A stretch of DNA of 64,000 bases from CAZOEL01 sp964578835 (GTDB taxonomy: Bacteria; Desulfobacterota; Syntrophobacteria; Syntrophobacterales; Syntrophobacteraceae), in contig CAZOEL010000034.1 of NCBI GenBank assembly GCA_964578835.1, positions 1-64,000 on the forward strand, given 5' to 3'. This document shows positions 1 through 9,285 of the stretch, in pieces. The number at the start of each line of letters is the position of its first letter. Positions within the stretch are counted from its first letter, which is position 1. The notes beneath the pieces are model-generated. The model did no database searches, was not told the DNA's origin, and saw nothing but the letters and a program-made list of their open reading frames with translations. The translations under genes were made by a program, and so were the position numbers.

Positions 1-167
1 CTTCCGGTGGAAGCGGGCCCCCTCTCCCTCAGGGAGAGGGTCGGGGTGAGGGAAGCCTTCTTTAGAAATTGAGGGAAGTATTCTTTTATAAAGAGGATCG
101 CCCATGCCCTTTCCCTCACGGAGTAGGAAAAACCGCAACCGGAAAATTCAAAGTTGACGGGCCACTA
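1..167. repeat. Right part of a MITE-like element (copy A)
   Basis: Bases 3-54 are nearly identical to 40077-40129: both carry the CCCTCTCCCTCAGGGAGAGG palindrome followed by GTCGGGGTGAGGG. Bases 130-167 match the right end of the second copy at 40214-40251, including GTTGACGGKCCACTA. The left terminus lies outside the window. No transposase is inside, so this would be a non-autonomous element. The middle differs from copy B. The remaining 168-319 holds no gene that I can support; a possible ribosome-binding GGGAG precedes the ATG at 320. Confidence 0.6.
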
Positions 168-319
168 GGGCAACTCCATAAACTTCTTGCGGAAACTACC
201 TCCTCGGCCTCGTGTTCGCAGCCATTTGACAGCGCGACCTGCCAATCGTAGAGGGGGATGTGCGACGATAAACGTGAAGTGGCTGGTTTAGCTGGAAAAT
301 ACGACGGGAGCACACAGCC

Positions 320-3088
320 ATGATCACATATTCATTGAGCATGCGAAGATTCGTAGCCGCGATACCATGCGCCTTGGCGCTCCTTCTAATCTATTTCGTC
401 AGCCGATCCAACTACAACCTTTTCCACAGCTTCGCCGATGGAGCTTCGATCGTAATCGCAGCCTCCACCTTTACCATTATCTGGAATTCACGGCATCGGG
501 TCAGCAACGATTATTTTCTCTTTACGGGCATCGCCTTTCTTTTTTTTGCCTTTCTTAATGCGATGCATCTATTGGGGAACAAGGGGATGGGCGTATTCCC
601 CGCCTACGGGAATCTCGGCCCCACATTTTACATAGCCAACCGGTACCTTTTGAGCGTTTCGCTGCTCTGCGCTCCGCTCTTTATCCACCGGAGGCTCAAC
701 GCCCCCTTCGCGTTCGGCGCCTACGCACTGATTTGCGCCCTGATCGTGCTATCGGTTTTTTACTGGAAAATATTTCCTGCTACCATCGTCGAGGGGGTGG
801 GCTTGACCCCTTTCAAGGTGGTGAGCGATTATATCGTTTGCCTGATCTTAGCGGGCTCGATCATCCTCCTGCTTCGCCGGCGCCAATCGTTCGATCCCAG
901 AGTGCTGCGGATCATCGTGGCCTCGATTGTTCTCTCTATTGCCGCCGGGTTGACCTTCACCCTGTACGCGGACCCGTTCGGCATCACCAATATGGTGGGG
1001 CATCTCTTTCAGCTCGCTTCCTTCTACATGGTCTATATCGCCTTTATCGAAACCAGCCTGACCAAGCCGCACGAGATCCTGTTCCGGGAGCTGAAACAAA
1101 ATGAGGAAAAGCTGATTCAAAACGTGCAGAAGCTTGACGACGCCAATATCGAGCTGAACCGGGAGATCAATGAGCGCAAGCTGGCGGAGGAAGGGCTGCG
1201 CCAAAATCGGGAATGGCTCCGGGTAACTCTGAGCAGCATCGGCGACGCGGTGGTGGCTGCCGATACAGAAGGGCGGGTTACCTTTCTCAACCCCGTTGCG
1301 GAGGAGATCACCGGCTGGGAACTGGAGGAAGCAATCGGGACACCGGTCCGAAACGTTTTCCGCACGATCGACGAAGAGACGCGTCTGCCCGGAGAAGACA
1401 TTGTGGGGCGCGTATTGCGCGAAGGCTCCATAGTCAATTTGGCCAATCACAATGCGCTGATTTCCCTCGACGGGCGTGAGATTCCCATCGAGGACAGTGC
1501 TGCGCCAATCAGGGACAGCGCCGGTAATTTGATAGGAGTTGTGCTCGTATTCCATGATGTCACGGAGAAGCGCAGAGCCCAGGATGCTCTGCGGGAGAGC
1601 GAAGCGAAATACCGGACTCTTTTTGAGAACATGGCCGAAGAGGTGCATTTCTGGCAGCTCGTTCGCGATGAGACGGGTCGGATCGAAACATGGCGACTGG
1701 TTGACGCCAATCCGCCTACTCTCAAGAGTTGGGGCCAAAACTCCCTTGACGAGATCAAAGGAAAGAGCACGGACGAAATATTTGGCTCCGGCGCCTCGGA
1801 TCATTACATGCCGATTGTCCAGAAGATCATGTCTGAAGGCATTTCGTATTCTTTCACGGATTATTTCGCTAACTTAGACAAATACTTTCGTTTTACCAGC
1901 GTTCCCCTGGGGGAGCGCTTCATCACGACAGGCGCTGACATCACCGATATTAAGAAGGCCGAGCAGGCGTTGAGGGAGAGCGAAGCATGTCGCATAGCTG
2001 CTGAAACTGCCGAGTCCGAAAGAAAACGATTCCTCAACGTGCTTGAGACTCTACCGGTTTATGTTTGCCTTTTGAAGCCCGATTATCACGTTAGCTTCGC
2101 CAACAGGGTCTTCCGGGACCGTTTTGGCGACTCGGAAGAGGGGCTTCGTTGCTTTGAGCATCTGTTTGGACGCAGTGAGCTCTGCAAGAGTCGCGAGACC
2201 TGTCGAGCTCTTGAAGCCATGGAGCCTCGGCAATGGGAGTGGGCCGGCCCCGATCATCGTGAATACAGCGTATTCGATTTTCCCTTCACCGACACGGATG
2301 GCTCCACACTCATCCTGGAAATGGGAATCGACATTACTGAAAGAAAAAAAGCCGAGGCTGAGCTCACAACCACCATTTCAAGGCTTGAGTTGATAAACCG
2401 GGAACTTCAGGAATTTGCCTTCGTCGCCTCACATGACCTCCAGGAACCTCTGAGGAAGATACAAACCTTTGCGGATGTTTTGAGAAAAAGATGCGGGGCG
2501 AGCCTGGATGAGAATGGCGCATTATGCCTTGCGAAAATGGAACAGGCAGCCACTCGAATGAGGCGGCTCATTCATGATCTGCTGCAATTCTCCCGGGCCG
2601 CGACAAGATCGGAGCCATACACGTCGATTGACCTCAATGGAATAATTCAGGAGGTGCTCCAGGTGTTCGAACAGAGCCTCGAAAATGGGGCGATGATCCG
2701 CATATCGGACTTGCCCGTGATCGATGCGGACGAGAGCCAGATGAAACAGCTCTTTCAGAACTTGATAGGCAATGCCATAAAATACAGGAAAGATAATGCG
2801 CTGCTTGAGATCAGTGTCTACAGCAGTAATGACAAGAACAACGAATGCAAAATCATGATCGAGGATAACGGCATTGGCTTTGAGCAGGAATATGCGCAGA
2901 AGATTTTTGCTCCTTTCCAACGGCTCCATGGCAAAGAATATGAAGGAACGGGGATGGGCCTGGCGATTTGCCGTAAAATCGTCGAGCGCCATGGAGGCGC
3001 CATAAAGGCCACTAGTCAGCCCGGGGTAGGGTCTACCTTCATCGTCCATCTACCTGTTAAGCAGACTCGATGGGGAGCTTCATCATGA
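320..3088 (+). CDS. MASE3-PAS-PAS-PAS sensor histidine kinase
   Basis: A 922-residue membrane-bound histidine kinase. Residues 10-250 form about seven hydrophobic segments resembling the MASE3 membrane sensor (conserved LNAMHLLG near residue 80). A short coiled coil follows, then three PAS/PAC units at roughly 295-415, 430-545 and 570-690. The HisKA box reads ASHDLQEPLRK with H705 as the predicted phospho-acceptor. The ATPase domain shows an N box (LIGNAIKYRK), G1 (DNGIGF) and G2 (GTGMGLAI). The stop overlaps the start of the next gene (ATGA at 3085), so kinase and receiver are translationally coupled. The ligand is unknown. The kinase call is firm; the MASE3 name is family knowledge. Confidence 0.9.
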   Translation: MITYSLSMRRFVAAIPCALALLLIYFVSRSNYNLFHSFADGASIVIAASTFTIIWNSRHRVSNDYFLFTGIAFLFFAFLNAMHLLGNKGMGVFPAYGNLGPTFYIANRYLLSVSLLCAPLFIHRRLNAPFAFGAYALICALIVLSVFYWKIFPATIVEGVGLTPFKVVSDYIVCLILAGSIILLLRRRQSFDPRVLRIIVASIVLSIAAGLTFTLYADPFGITNMVGHLFQLASFYMVYIAFIETSLTKPHEILFRELKQNEEKLIQNVQKLDDANIELNREINERKLAEEGLRQNREWLRVTLSSIGDAVVAADTEGRVTFLNPVAEEITGWELEEAIGTPVRNVFRTIDEETRLPGEDIVGRVLREGSIVNLANHNALISLDGREIPIEDSAAPIRDSAGNLIGVVLVFHDVTEKRRAQDALRESEAKYRTLFENMAEEVHFWQLVRDETGRIETWRLVDANPPTLKSWGQNSLDEIKGKSTDEIFGSGASDHYMPIVQKIMSEGISYSFTDYFANLDKYFRFTSVPLGERFITTGADITDIKKAEQALRESEACRIAAETAESERKRFLNVLETLPVYVCLLKPDYHVSFANRVFRDRFGDSEEGLRCFEHLFGRSELCKSRETCRALEAMEPRQWEWAGPDHREYSVFDFPFTDTDGSTLILEMGIDITERKKAEAELTTTISRLELINRELQEFAFVASHDLQEPLRKIQTFADVLRKRCGASLDENGALCLAKMEQAATRMRRLIHDLLQFSRAATRSEPYTSIDLNGIIQEVLQVFEQSLENGAMIRISDLPVIDADESQMKQLFQNLIGNAIKYRKDNALLEISVYSSNDKNNECKIMIEDNGIGFEQEYAQKIFAPFQRLHGKEYEGTGMGLAICRKIVERHGGAIKATSQPGVGSTFIVHLPVKQTRWGASS

Positions 3089-3492
3089 CAGTGCTGTGCC
3101 GCTCGGCAGTCCTGATGGCCGATGACGATCAAGATGATTGCTTGATGGCAACCGAGGCCTTTGCGGATAGCGGGGCAAAGGTTGGCTTTTCCTGCGTAGA
3201 GGATGGCAAAGAGCTCATGGATCGCCTTTTGGAATGCTATCACTCAGATCGAGGGCTGCCGAATCTCATTCTACTGGATCTAAACATGCCGCGCCTGAAC
3301 GGCCATGAAGCGCTCATGGCGATCAGGGCCGAGGAGGCTCTGCGGAATATCCCCGTAGTCATATTGACTACCTCCAGCGAGGATGATGTCCGGTCTTCCA
3401 CGAAAAAGATGGCGGATGGATTCATTACCAAGCCGCCTTCTTTCGATGGTTGGTTTCTTATTATGAAGTCCATAGCAGACCGTTGGTTATAG
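3085..3492 (+). CDS. Single-domain response regulator (Rcp1-like)
   Basis: A 135-residue stand-alone receiver, cognate by position to the kinase whose stop it overlaps by 4 bases (ATGA). The acidic pair lies in ADDDQDD, the phospho-acceptor Asp in LILLDLNMPRLNG, the switch Thr in ILTTSSEDD, and the conserved Lys in ITKPPSF. The long gap between the acidic pair and the Asp and the LNMPRLNG motif are typical of the Rcp1 class that partners PAS/phytochrome-type kinases. No output domain is present, so it probably acts through protein-protein contacts. An upstream ATG at 3070 is possible, but the coupled start is preferred. Confidence 0.88.
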   Translation: MTVLCRSAVLMADDDQDDCLMATEAFADSGAKVGFSCVEDGKELMDRLLECYHSDRGLPNLILLDLNMPRLNGHEALMAIRAEEALRNIPVVILTTSSEDDVRSSTKKMADGFITKPPSFDGWFLIMKSIADRWL

Positions 3493-3708
3493 GGCAATCG
3501 GATCAGGCGGTTTGCCGAGAAGCCCGGGATCTATCCTGCGATGCAACATCAGCTTTGACCCGCTTTAGACCAAAACACCCACCGTTGGAGTAGCATCCAT
3601 TGACTTGGACCGCTCCCCGCTCAGAACCTCCTCGAAATCGCATCAGTCATTCAAAATGACGTTGTGCGACACTGCTTGCCGGCATGCTGAGCTGATTCTG
3701 AGCGGGAT

Positions 3709-3936
3709 TTGATTATACCGTTTGAGAATCTCTTCAAGCCTTTTGGCAAAACAACTGTCAGGGGAGCACGAGGGAAAGAAAGCACGGGCCTTGGGCTTGT
3801 CATTGTGAAGCGAATCGTCGAAGAATATAAGGGGAAGGTTTGGGTTGAAAGTAAACCGGAGAAGGGCTCGACCTTTTATGTCTCTCTTCCGACTGGCGCC
3901 GAAAGAGAGAGCAATAGCCGATGCAAGAAAGGATAG
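3709..3936 (+). pseudogene. C-terminal remnant of a histidine kinase ATPase domain
   Basis: The open stretch encodes only the last part of a HATPase_c domain: an FxPF-like segment (FKPFGKTTV), the G2 box STGLGLVIVKRI and the terminal GSTFYVSLP. No N box, G1 box or phospho-acceptor precedes it, and a stop codon lies just upstream of the PFENLFKPF segment. It is therefore a decayed fragment rather than a gene. It lies directly upstream of the next hybrid kinase. The 216 bases between the receiver gene and this fragment hold nothing else recognisable. Confidence 0.7.
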
Positions 3937-3946
3937 AACCGGGAAA

Positions 3947-6283
3947 ATGGACAAGCGCCCTCGAATACTCATAGTAGATGACGATCCTGTAATGTTGAAG
4001 GTCTACTCGCGGCTCTTCGGTTCCGCGGGTTGTGTGGTCTTCGAAGCCTCAACGGGAACAGAATGCCTGAAGCTGGCCGTAGAAGAGAGGCCCGATCTTG
4101 TTCTGCTCGATGTTGTGCTGCCGGACATGGATGGCGTTGAGGTTTCAAAAGCCATCAGAGCCATCCCTGAGTTGAAGGATTCTTTCATCGTTCTCGTCTC
4201 CGGACTCAAGATCAGTCCCGATAATCAGGCTCAAGGGCTGGAGTGTGGTGCAGACGGCTATATCGTTAGTCCGCTTCCCAATCGCGAGCTGTTGGCTCGC
4301 GTTCAGGCGATGCTTCGCATACGGGATGTACAAGCTCGGCTTCGGGCCAGTGAAGAGAGATTTCGGGTGCTGGTTGAAAATGCTCCCGATGCCATTTTCG
4401 TTGAGAATAAGGGACTTTTTGCCTATGTAAACCCTACCGCTGTCAACCTGCTTGGCGCAACATCCAAGGACCAGCTCATCCGAGGACCAATCATCGAGAG
4501 ATTTCATCCTTCCTGCCATGAAACGATGAAAGAGCAATTCCGTCTTTTAGAGGAGAAAAAGCGGAAGATGATCCCCTCGGAGCAATCGGTCATCGGATTG
4601 GACGGAACAGTCATCGATGTCGAAGTCTCAGCAGTCCCGATTGCTTATGATGAAGTGGAAGGTTCTCTCGTTTTCCTCCGAGATATCAGCAAACGCAAAG
4701 AGGCGGAAGAGAGGCTTCGAACGAGCGAGCATTTCCTTCGAAGCATCTTGAGCTCAAGCCCAACCTTGATTTACATCTATGATCTGATTAGCCGTCAAAA
4801 TGTGTTTGCCAATCAAGAAATTGTCGATTTTCTCGGCTATACGCAGGAACAAGTCCTGGCCATGGGACCAAACCTTTTTCTCGAGATACTCCATCCCGAC
4901 GATGCCGCCATAGTGACCGACCACCATGCTCGTTTCTCAAACGCTCCGGATGATGAAGTTCTCGAAGTCGAATATCGTATGAAGGATTCGAAGGGCGAGT
5001 GGCGCTGGTTTCACTGCCAAGAGGCATTGTTCGCCCGCAGCCCGGAAGGACATGCATGGCGGATTTTGGGCTCTGCTCAAGACATCACCGAGCGCAAACA
5101 CGCGGAGAAGGAGCGAAAGGCTTTGCAAGCTCAACTAAACCAGGCCCAGAAGATGGAATCGGTGGGAAGGCTTGCGGGAGGAGTGGCTCACGATTTCAAC
5201 AACAGCCTGGGGGTTGTTCTCGGCTACACCGAAATGGCCCTGGAGATGACGAGTCCCGATCAGCCGATCTTTGCCGACCTCAAGGAGATCGAAAAAGCCG
5301 CCCGGCGCTCAGCCGAGCTCACCCGGCAGCTTCTGGCCTTTGCCCGCCGGCAGACGATCTCACCCAAGGTGCTCGACTTGAACAATACAGTGGAAGGGAT
5401 GCTCAAGATGCTGCGGCGCCTGATCGGAGAAGACATCTCCTTGAACTGGCTTCCCGGGAATAATCTATGGCCCATCAAGGTCGATCCCAGCCAGATCGAT
5501 CAGATTCTTGCCAATCTATGCGTCAATGCCCGTGACGCCATTACGGGAACAGGCGCGGTGACCATTGAGACGCAAAACATTGTTTTGGATAAAGCCTTTC
5601 GTGCTGAGCATGAAGGGGGTGTTTCACGGGAGTGCGTCCTGCTGGCGGTAAGAGACGATGGCTCCGGGATGGATCGGGAAACCATGGAAAGGGTTTTCGA
5701 GCCCTTCTTCACGACCAAGGAGCTGGGCAAGGGAACCGGCCTCGGACTTGCCACGGTCTATGGGATCGTAAAACAGAATAACGGGCTGATAGATGCTTGC
5801 AGCGAGCCGGGCAAGGGAACGGCATTCCACATTTATTTTCCTCGGTACACTGCGGAAGTTGAGAGGGTGGAGCCGGAGGATTCGGGGGCGCCCGTTACCG
5901 GCAGCGCAGAGACAATACTGCTGGTAGAAGACGAGCCTGCAAACCTGAAGATGGCCAAAAGGATGCTCCGGCGGCTGGGATATACCGTACTTCTTGCCGG
6001 CGCGCCCGGAGAAGCCATACGGATAGCGAAAGAGCAGCCGGGAAAGATCCGGTTGCTTGTGACAGATGTGGTCATGCCCGAGATGAACGGCCGGGACCTC
6101 GCCGAAAATATTATGGCGCTCAATCCGGATATCAAGATCCTTTTCATGTCCGGCTACACGGCTGATGTCATTGCGCACCACGGGGTTTTGGACGAGGAGG
6201 TCCATTTCATCCAAAAGCCTTTCTCGATGCAGGATTTGGCCTCCAAGCTCCAGGAGATGCTTGGGGAATCGGAAATAGAATGA
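3947..6283 (+). CDS. Hybrid histidine kinase REC-PAS-PAS-HisKA-HATPase-REC
   Basis: A 778-residue soluble hybrid kinase. An N-terminal receiver (IVDDDP; phospho-acceptor in DLVLLDVVLPDMDG) is followed by two PAS/PAC units (about 145-265 and 270-395). The HisKA-like box of the HDFNN type (GGVAHDFNNSLG) has H415, then come the N box NLCVNARDAI, G1 DDGSGMD and G2 GTGLGLATV. A C-terminal receiver has its Asp in LLVTDVVMPEMNG. The frame is open further upstream, but the ATG at 3947 directly precedes the receiver domain and avoids overlap with the kinase remnant. It is followed 10 bases later by another PAS kinase. The signal is unknown. Confidence 0.9.
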   Translation: MDKRPRILIVDDDPVMLKVYSRLFGSAGCVVFEASTGTECLKLAVEERPDLVLLDVVLPDMDGVEVSKAIRAIPELKDSFIVLVSGLKISPDNQAQGLECGADGYIVSPLPNRELLARVQAMLRIRDVQARLRASEERFRVLVENAPDAIFVENKGLFAYVNPTAVNLLGATSKDQLIRGPIIERFHPSCHETMKEQFRLLEEKKRKMIPSEQSVIGLDGTVIDVEVSAVPIAYDEVEGSLVFLRDISKRKEAEERLRTSEHFLRSILSSSPTLIYIYDLISRQNVFANQEIVDFLGYTQEQVLAMGPNLFLEILHPDDAAIVTDHHARFSNAPDDEVLEVEYRMKDSKGEWRWFHCQEALFARSPEGHAWRILGSAQDITERKHAEKERKALQAQLNQAQKMESVGRLAGGVAHDFNNSLGVVLGYTEMALEMTSPDQPIFADLKEIEKAARRSAELTRQLLAFARRQTISPKVLDLNNTVEGMLKMLRRLIGEDISLNWLPGNNLWPIKVDPSQIDQILANLCVNARDAITGTGAVTIETQNIVLDKAFRAEHEGGVSRECVLLAVRDDGSGMDRETMERVFEPFFTTKELGKGTGLGLATVYGIVKQNNGLIDACSEPGKGTAFHIYFPRYTAEVERVEPEDSGAPVTGSAETILLVEDEPANLKMAKRMLRRLGYTVLLAGAPGEAIRIAKEQPGKIRLLVTDVVMPEMNGRDLAENIMALNPDIKILFMSGYTADVIAHHGVLDEEVHFIQKPFSMQDLASKLQEMLGESEIE

Positions 6284-6293
6284 CGAGGCATAG

Positions 6294-7868
6294 ATGAGAA
6301 AAGATTTGGAAGAGAAGCTACAGAGCGCCGAGGATTTGTTTTCCCAGTTTGCGGAAAATAACGATTCCGTCGTTTGGATCGTTACCATGGATGCCAATCG
6401 AATTGTCTACATCAACGATGCTTATGAGCAAATATGGGGAAGATCCTGTCAAAGCCTCATCGACGAGCCCAGATCATGGCTCGATGCCGTTTATCCCGAA
6501 GATCGGGTGGATGTGTCGGAATTTGTAACGGGTGATAGCCAAAAAGCATACTTAAAGAAGGAATACCGCATTATACGCCCCGATGGGACAATCCATTGGA
6601 TACGGGATCGGTCTTTTCCCATTCGAAATAAAGAAGGGGTAATGATCTACATAGCCGGCATCGCAGAGGATATCACAGAGGAAAAGAGATTGCGGAAGGA
6701 AGCGGAGCACCGGCTCAAACAGATCATTCAGGCGGATAAGCTTGCCTCGCTCGGCGAAGTGGTCGCAGGCGTAGCCCATGAGATCAATAATCCGAACAGC
6801 TTCATTGCTTACAATATTCCTCTTTTGGAGCAGACATGGAAGCTCCTTGAGCCCATCATCGCAGAGTACGCCCTGTCGCATCCAGACTGGAAAGCCGACG
6901 GATTGGGCCTGGATGAGCTGAGTGAAGACATGAAAGATATCATCCAGGACCTGAAAGATGGCTCCGACCGCATCAACAAGGTGGTAAAAAACCTCAAAGA
7001 CTTTGCCAGGATGGATGAGTCCGGCCATCCGGTCTCCGTACAAGTTAACCATGTGGTCAACAAGACGATGGTGATCGTGGGATCTCAGGTAAGGAAGCTT
7101 GCAGCCGACATAGTGCTGAATCTCGGTGAGAATGTGCCGGAAATCGAAGGTTACTTCAGCAAGCTCGAACAGGTCTTTGCAAACCTGCTGGTCAATGCCG
7201 CCCACTCCATTGACGATAAGGAGCGAGGCAAGATCACCGTCGCTACCCGTTGGGTAGAGAGGCTTCAGGCGGTCTTGATCGAGGTGGAGGATAACGGAAG
7301 AGGCATGGAGGCGGAAACCGCCGAGCACATCTTCGATCCTTTCTTCACCACACGGCGAGCAGCAGGGGGAACGGGTCTGGGGCTTTCCGTTACCTACGGT
7401 CTAGTCCAGGAGCACGGTGGGATTATCGGCCTGCTCTCGAGACCGGGTCTTGGCAGCCGCTTCAGCGTCTATCTTCCTGTGGATCGAAGTGTGGCCCTGG
7501 AAATTCAACCCACGATCCTGTGTGTCGATGATGACGCAGCATTTCTCAACATGTTGCGAACGCAATTCTCTCGTGTAAACAAATGCTCTGCGGGATTGAA
7601 CGACCCTGAGAGCGTTTTATCGTATCTCGAAGAGCACCCGGAGGCATATGCGGTTTTGTCCGATTTGATGATGCCCAATGTGAACGGCTGGGAGCTCTTT
7701 TCAAGAGTTAAGAAGAGATTTCCTCTTTTGCCGTTTATCCTGTATTCGGGAGATCCCGTGGCCTTGGAAGCAAAACCGAAAGGTATTCCGACCCCCGCTT
7801 ACATGCTTCACAAGCCTTTTGGAATGGAGCAGTTGGCGAGAATTATATCGAGTATTGCCGTTTTGTAG
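6294..7868 (+). CDS. PAS sensor histidine kinase with C-terminal receiver
   Basis: A 524-residue soluble kinase. One PAS/PAC domain occupies about residues 10-130, then a HisKA-type helix pair with H162 in AGVAHEINNPNSF and a long inter-helix insert. The ATPase domain has an N box LLVNAAHSID, G1 DNGRGME and G2 GTGLGLSVTYG. A receiver occupies about 405-520, with CVDDDA, phospho-acceptor Asp in VLSDLMMPNVNG and conserved Lys in LHKPFG. It lies 10 bases after the hybrid kinase gene and 7 bases before the sigma-54 regulator start, which suggests one transcript and a phosphorelay to that regulator. That partnership is inferred from position only. Confidence 0.88.
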   Translation: MRKDLEEKLQSAEDLFSQFAENNDSVVWIVTMDANRIVYINDAYEQIWGRSCQSLIDEPRSWLDAVYPEDRVDVSEFVTGDSQKAYLKKEYRIIRPDGTIHWIRDRSFPIRNKEGVMIYIAGIAEDITEEKRLRKEAEHRLKQIIQADKLASLGEVVAGVAHEINNPNSFIAYNIPLLEQTWKLLEPIIAEYALSHPDWKADGLGLDELSEDMKDIIQDLKDGSDRINKVVKNLKDFARMDESGHPVSVQVNHVVNKTMVIVGSQVRKLAADIVLNLGENVPEIEGYFSKLEQVFANLLVNAAHSIDDKERGKITVATRWVERLQAVLIEVEDNGRGMEAETAEHIFDPFFTTRRAAGGTGLGLSVTYGLVQEHGGIIGLLSRPGLGSRFSVYLPVDRSVALEIQPTILCVDDDAAFLNMLRTQFSRVNKCSAGLNDPESVLSYLEEHPEAYAVLSDLMMPNVNGWELFSRVKKRFPLLPFILYSGDPVALEAKPKGIPTPAYMLHKPFGMEQLARIISSIAVL

Positions 7869-7875
7869 GAAGAAC

Positions 7876-9285
7876 ATGAAGATCTTGATCGTAGACGACG
7901 AACGTACGGCATTGAGAACAGTGGCGCGCATCCTGAAAAGGCGCGGCCTGCGCGATGTGGATACTTGCGATAACGGCAGGGAGGCTATCGAACGACTGAA
8001 GGAGAAACGTTATGACATCGTTCTGCTCGACCTCATCATGCCCGAAATAGACGGCCTGCGGGTTCTTGAAAAAGTCAAGCCTTTGAGACCTGGCGCCGAG
8101 TTCATCATTCTCACTGCAATGGATGATCTTTCAACGGCTGTCAGGGCCATTCGTCTCGGCGCTTACGACTACCTGGTCAAGCCCGCCGAGCACGAACGCC
8201 TTCTGTTGTCGATTCAGCGGGCGTATGAGCGAAAAGGGCTTCTGGCCGGCTTGCCGGGAGCCTTCTGCGAGGAAGATGGTCGTGAGAAGGGGGCTTTCTC
8301 CAGTATTGTCACCCAAAACAGACGGATGAAGGAGCTGCTTGCCTATGCTTTCATCATGGCCCGGAGCGGAGCCCCCATATTGATCACCGGTGAGTCGGGA
8401 ACGGGCAAGGAATTGCTTGCCCGTGGGCTCCATCTGGCAGGCCCCTATCCGGAAGGGCCTCTCACCGCGGTAAATGTTGCCGGGGTTCCCGAGTCGCTTT
8501 TTGAAGGAGAGTTTTTCGGGTACGTAAAGGGTGCATTTACAGGCGCCGAGAAGGATCATCCGGGATATTTCGAGCGAACGGACGGTGGAACCCTTTTTCT
8601 GGATGAAATCGGTGAGCTTCCTTTGAGGCTGCAGGCTAAGTTCCTGCGGGTACTTGAAGAGAAAACGATCACGAGGCTTGGCGATGCGAAGTCAAGGCAG
8701 GTGAGCTTCAGGACCATATCGGCCACCAACCGAGACCTGGACAGAGCCTGTGGGGAGGGGAGCTTTCGGCTGGACCTGCTCTACCGTCTGAGATCCGCTC
8801 ATATCCACCTGCCTCCCCTCCGGGAGCGAAAAGACGATATTCCTCTCCTTGCATCTCATTTTCTCAAGAAATACTCAGGCATGCACAAAAAAGAGGTGCA
8901 TGATTTCAGCCCCGACGCCATGGAGATTCTTATCTGCAAAGAGTATCCGGGCAACATCAGGGAGCTGTCTCAAATAGTCGAAAAGGCCGTTTTGCTCTGC
9001 GATTCTAAATTCATCTCAGCCAGGGGCCTGGGGGAAGAGAGCGCGCCTCTCATGTTGTCCGTCCGAACCCCTTGCACTCTCAAGGAAAACGATGAAATCC
9101 ACCTGGCTTTTGTGCTCAATCTCACCCGAGGAAATACCAGGGAAGCCGCGGATATTCTGGGGGTGACGATGAGACAGGTTCAGCGAAAGATACTGCAAAT
9201 GAGAAAAGATCCGAAGTGGGAGGCGCTTTTGGAAGAATTGGCCAAAATTGGAAATGTGGAGGGGAACGCTTCCCATGAACAGTGA
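7876..9285 (+). CDS. Sigma-54-dependent response regulator (NtrC family)
   Basis: A 469-residue transcriptional activator. The N-terminal receiver starts at MKILIVDDE with phospho-acceptor Asp in DIVLLDLIMPEIDG. The central AAA+ domain has Walker A GESGTGKE, the sigma-54 contact loop GAFTGA, and Walker B GGTLFLDEIGE. The C-terminal Fis-type helix-turn-helix reads NTREAADILGVTMRQVQRK. All residues needed for sigma-54 activation are visible. The ATG at 7876 has a TAGGAAG ribosome-binding site. The natural partner is the kinase directly upstream. No sigma-54 (-24/-12) promoter was recognised with confidence in the window. Confidence 0.93.
   Translation: MKILIVDDERTALRTVARILKRRGLRDVDTCDNGREAIERLKEKRYDIVLLDLIMPEIDGLRVLEKVKPLRPGAEFIILTAMDDLSTAVRAIRLGAYDYLVKPAEHERLLLSIQRAYERKGLLAGLPGAFCEEDGREKGAFSSIVTQNRRMKELLAYAFIMARSGAPILITGESGTGKELLARGLHLAGPYPEGPLTAVNVAGVPESLFEGEFFGYVKGAFTGAEKDHPGYFERTDGGTLFLDEIGELPLRLQAKFLRVLEEKTITRLGDAKSRQVSFRTISATNRDLDRACGEGSFRLDLLYRLRSAHIHLPPLRERKDDIPLLASHFLKKYSGMHKKEVHDFSPDAMEILICKEYPGNIRELSQIVEKAVLLCDSKFISARGLGEESAPLMLSVRTPCTLKENDEIHLAFVLNLTRGNTREAADILGVTMRQVQRKILQMRKDPKWEALLEELAKIGNVEGNASHEQ

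Noticed and set aside
848..1804. Long open frame (318 codons) on the minus strand opposite the MASE3 kinase
   Set aside because: The plus-strand frame has clear PAS and membrane features; the antisense frame resembles no protein and has no ribosome-binding site.
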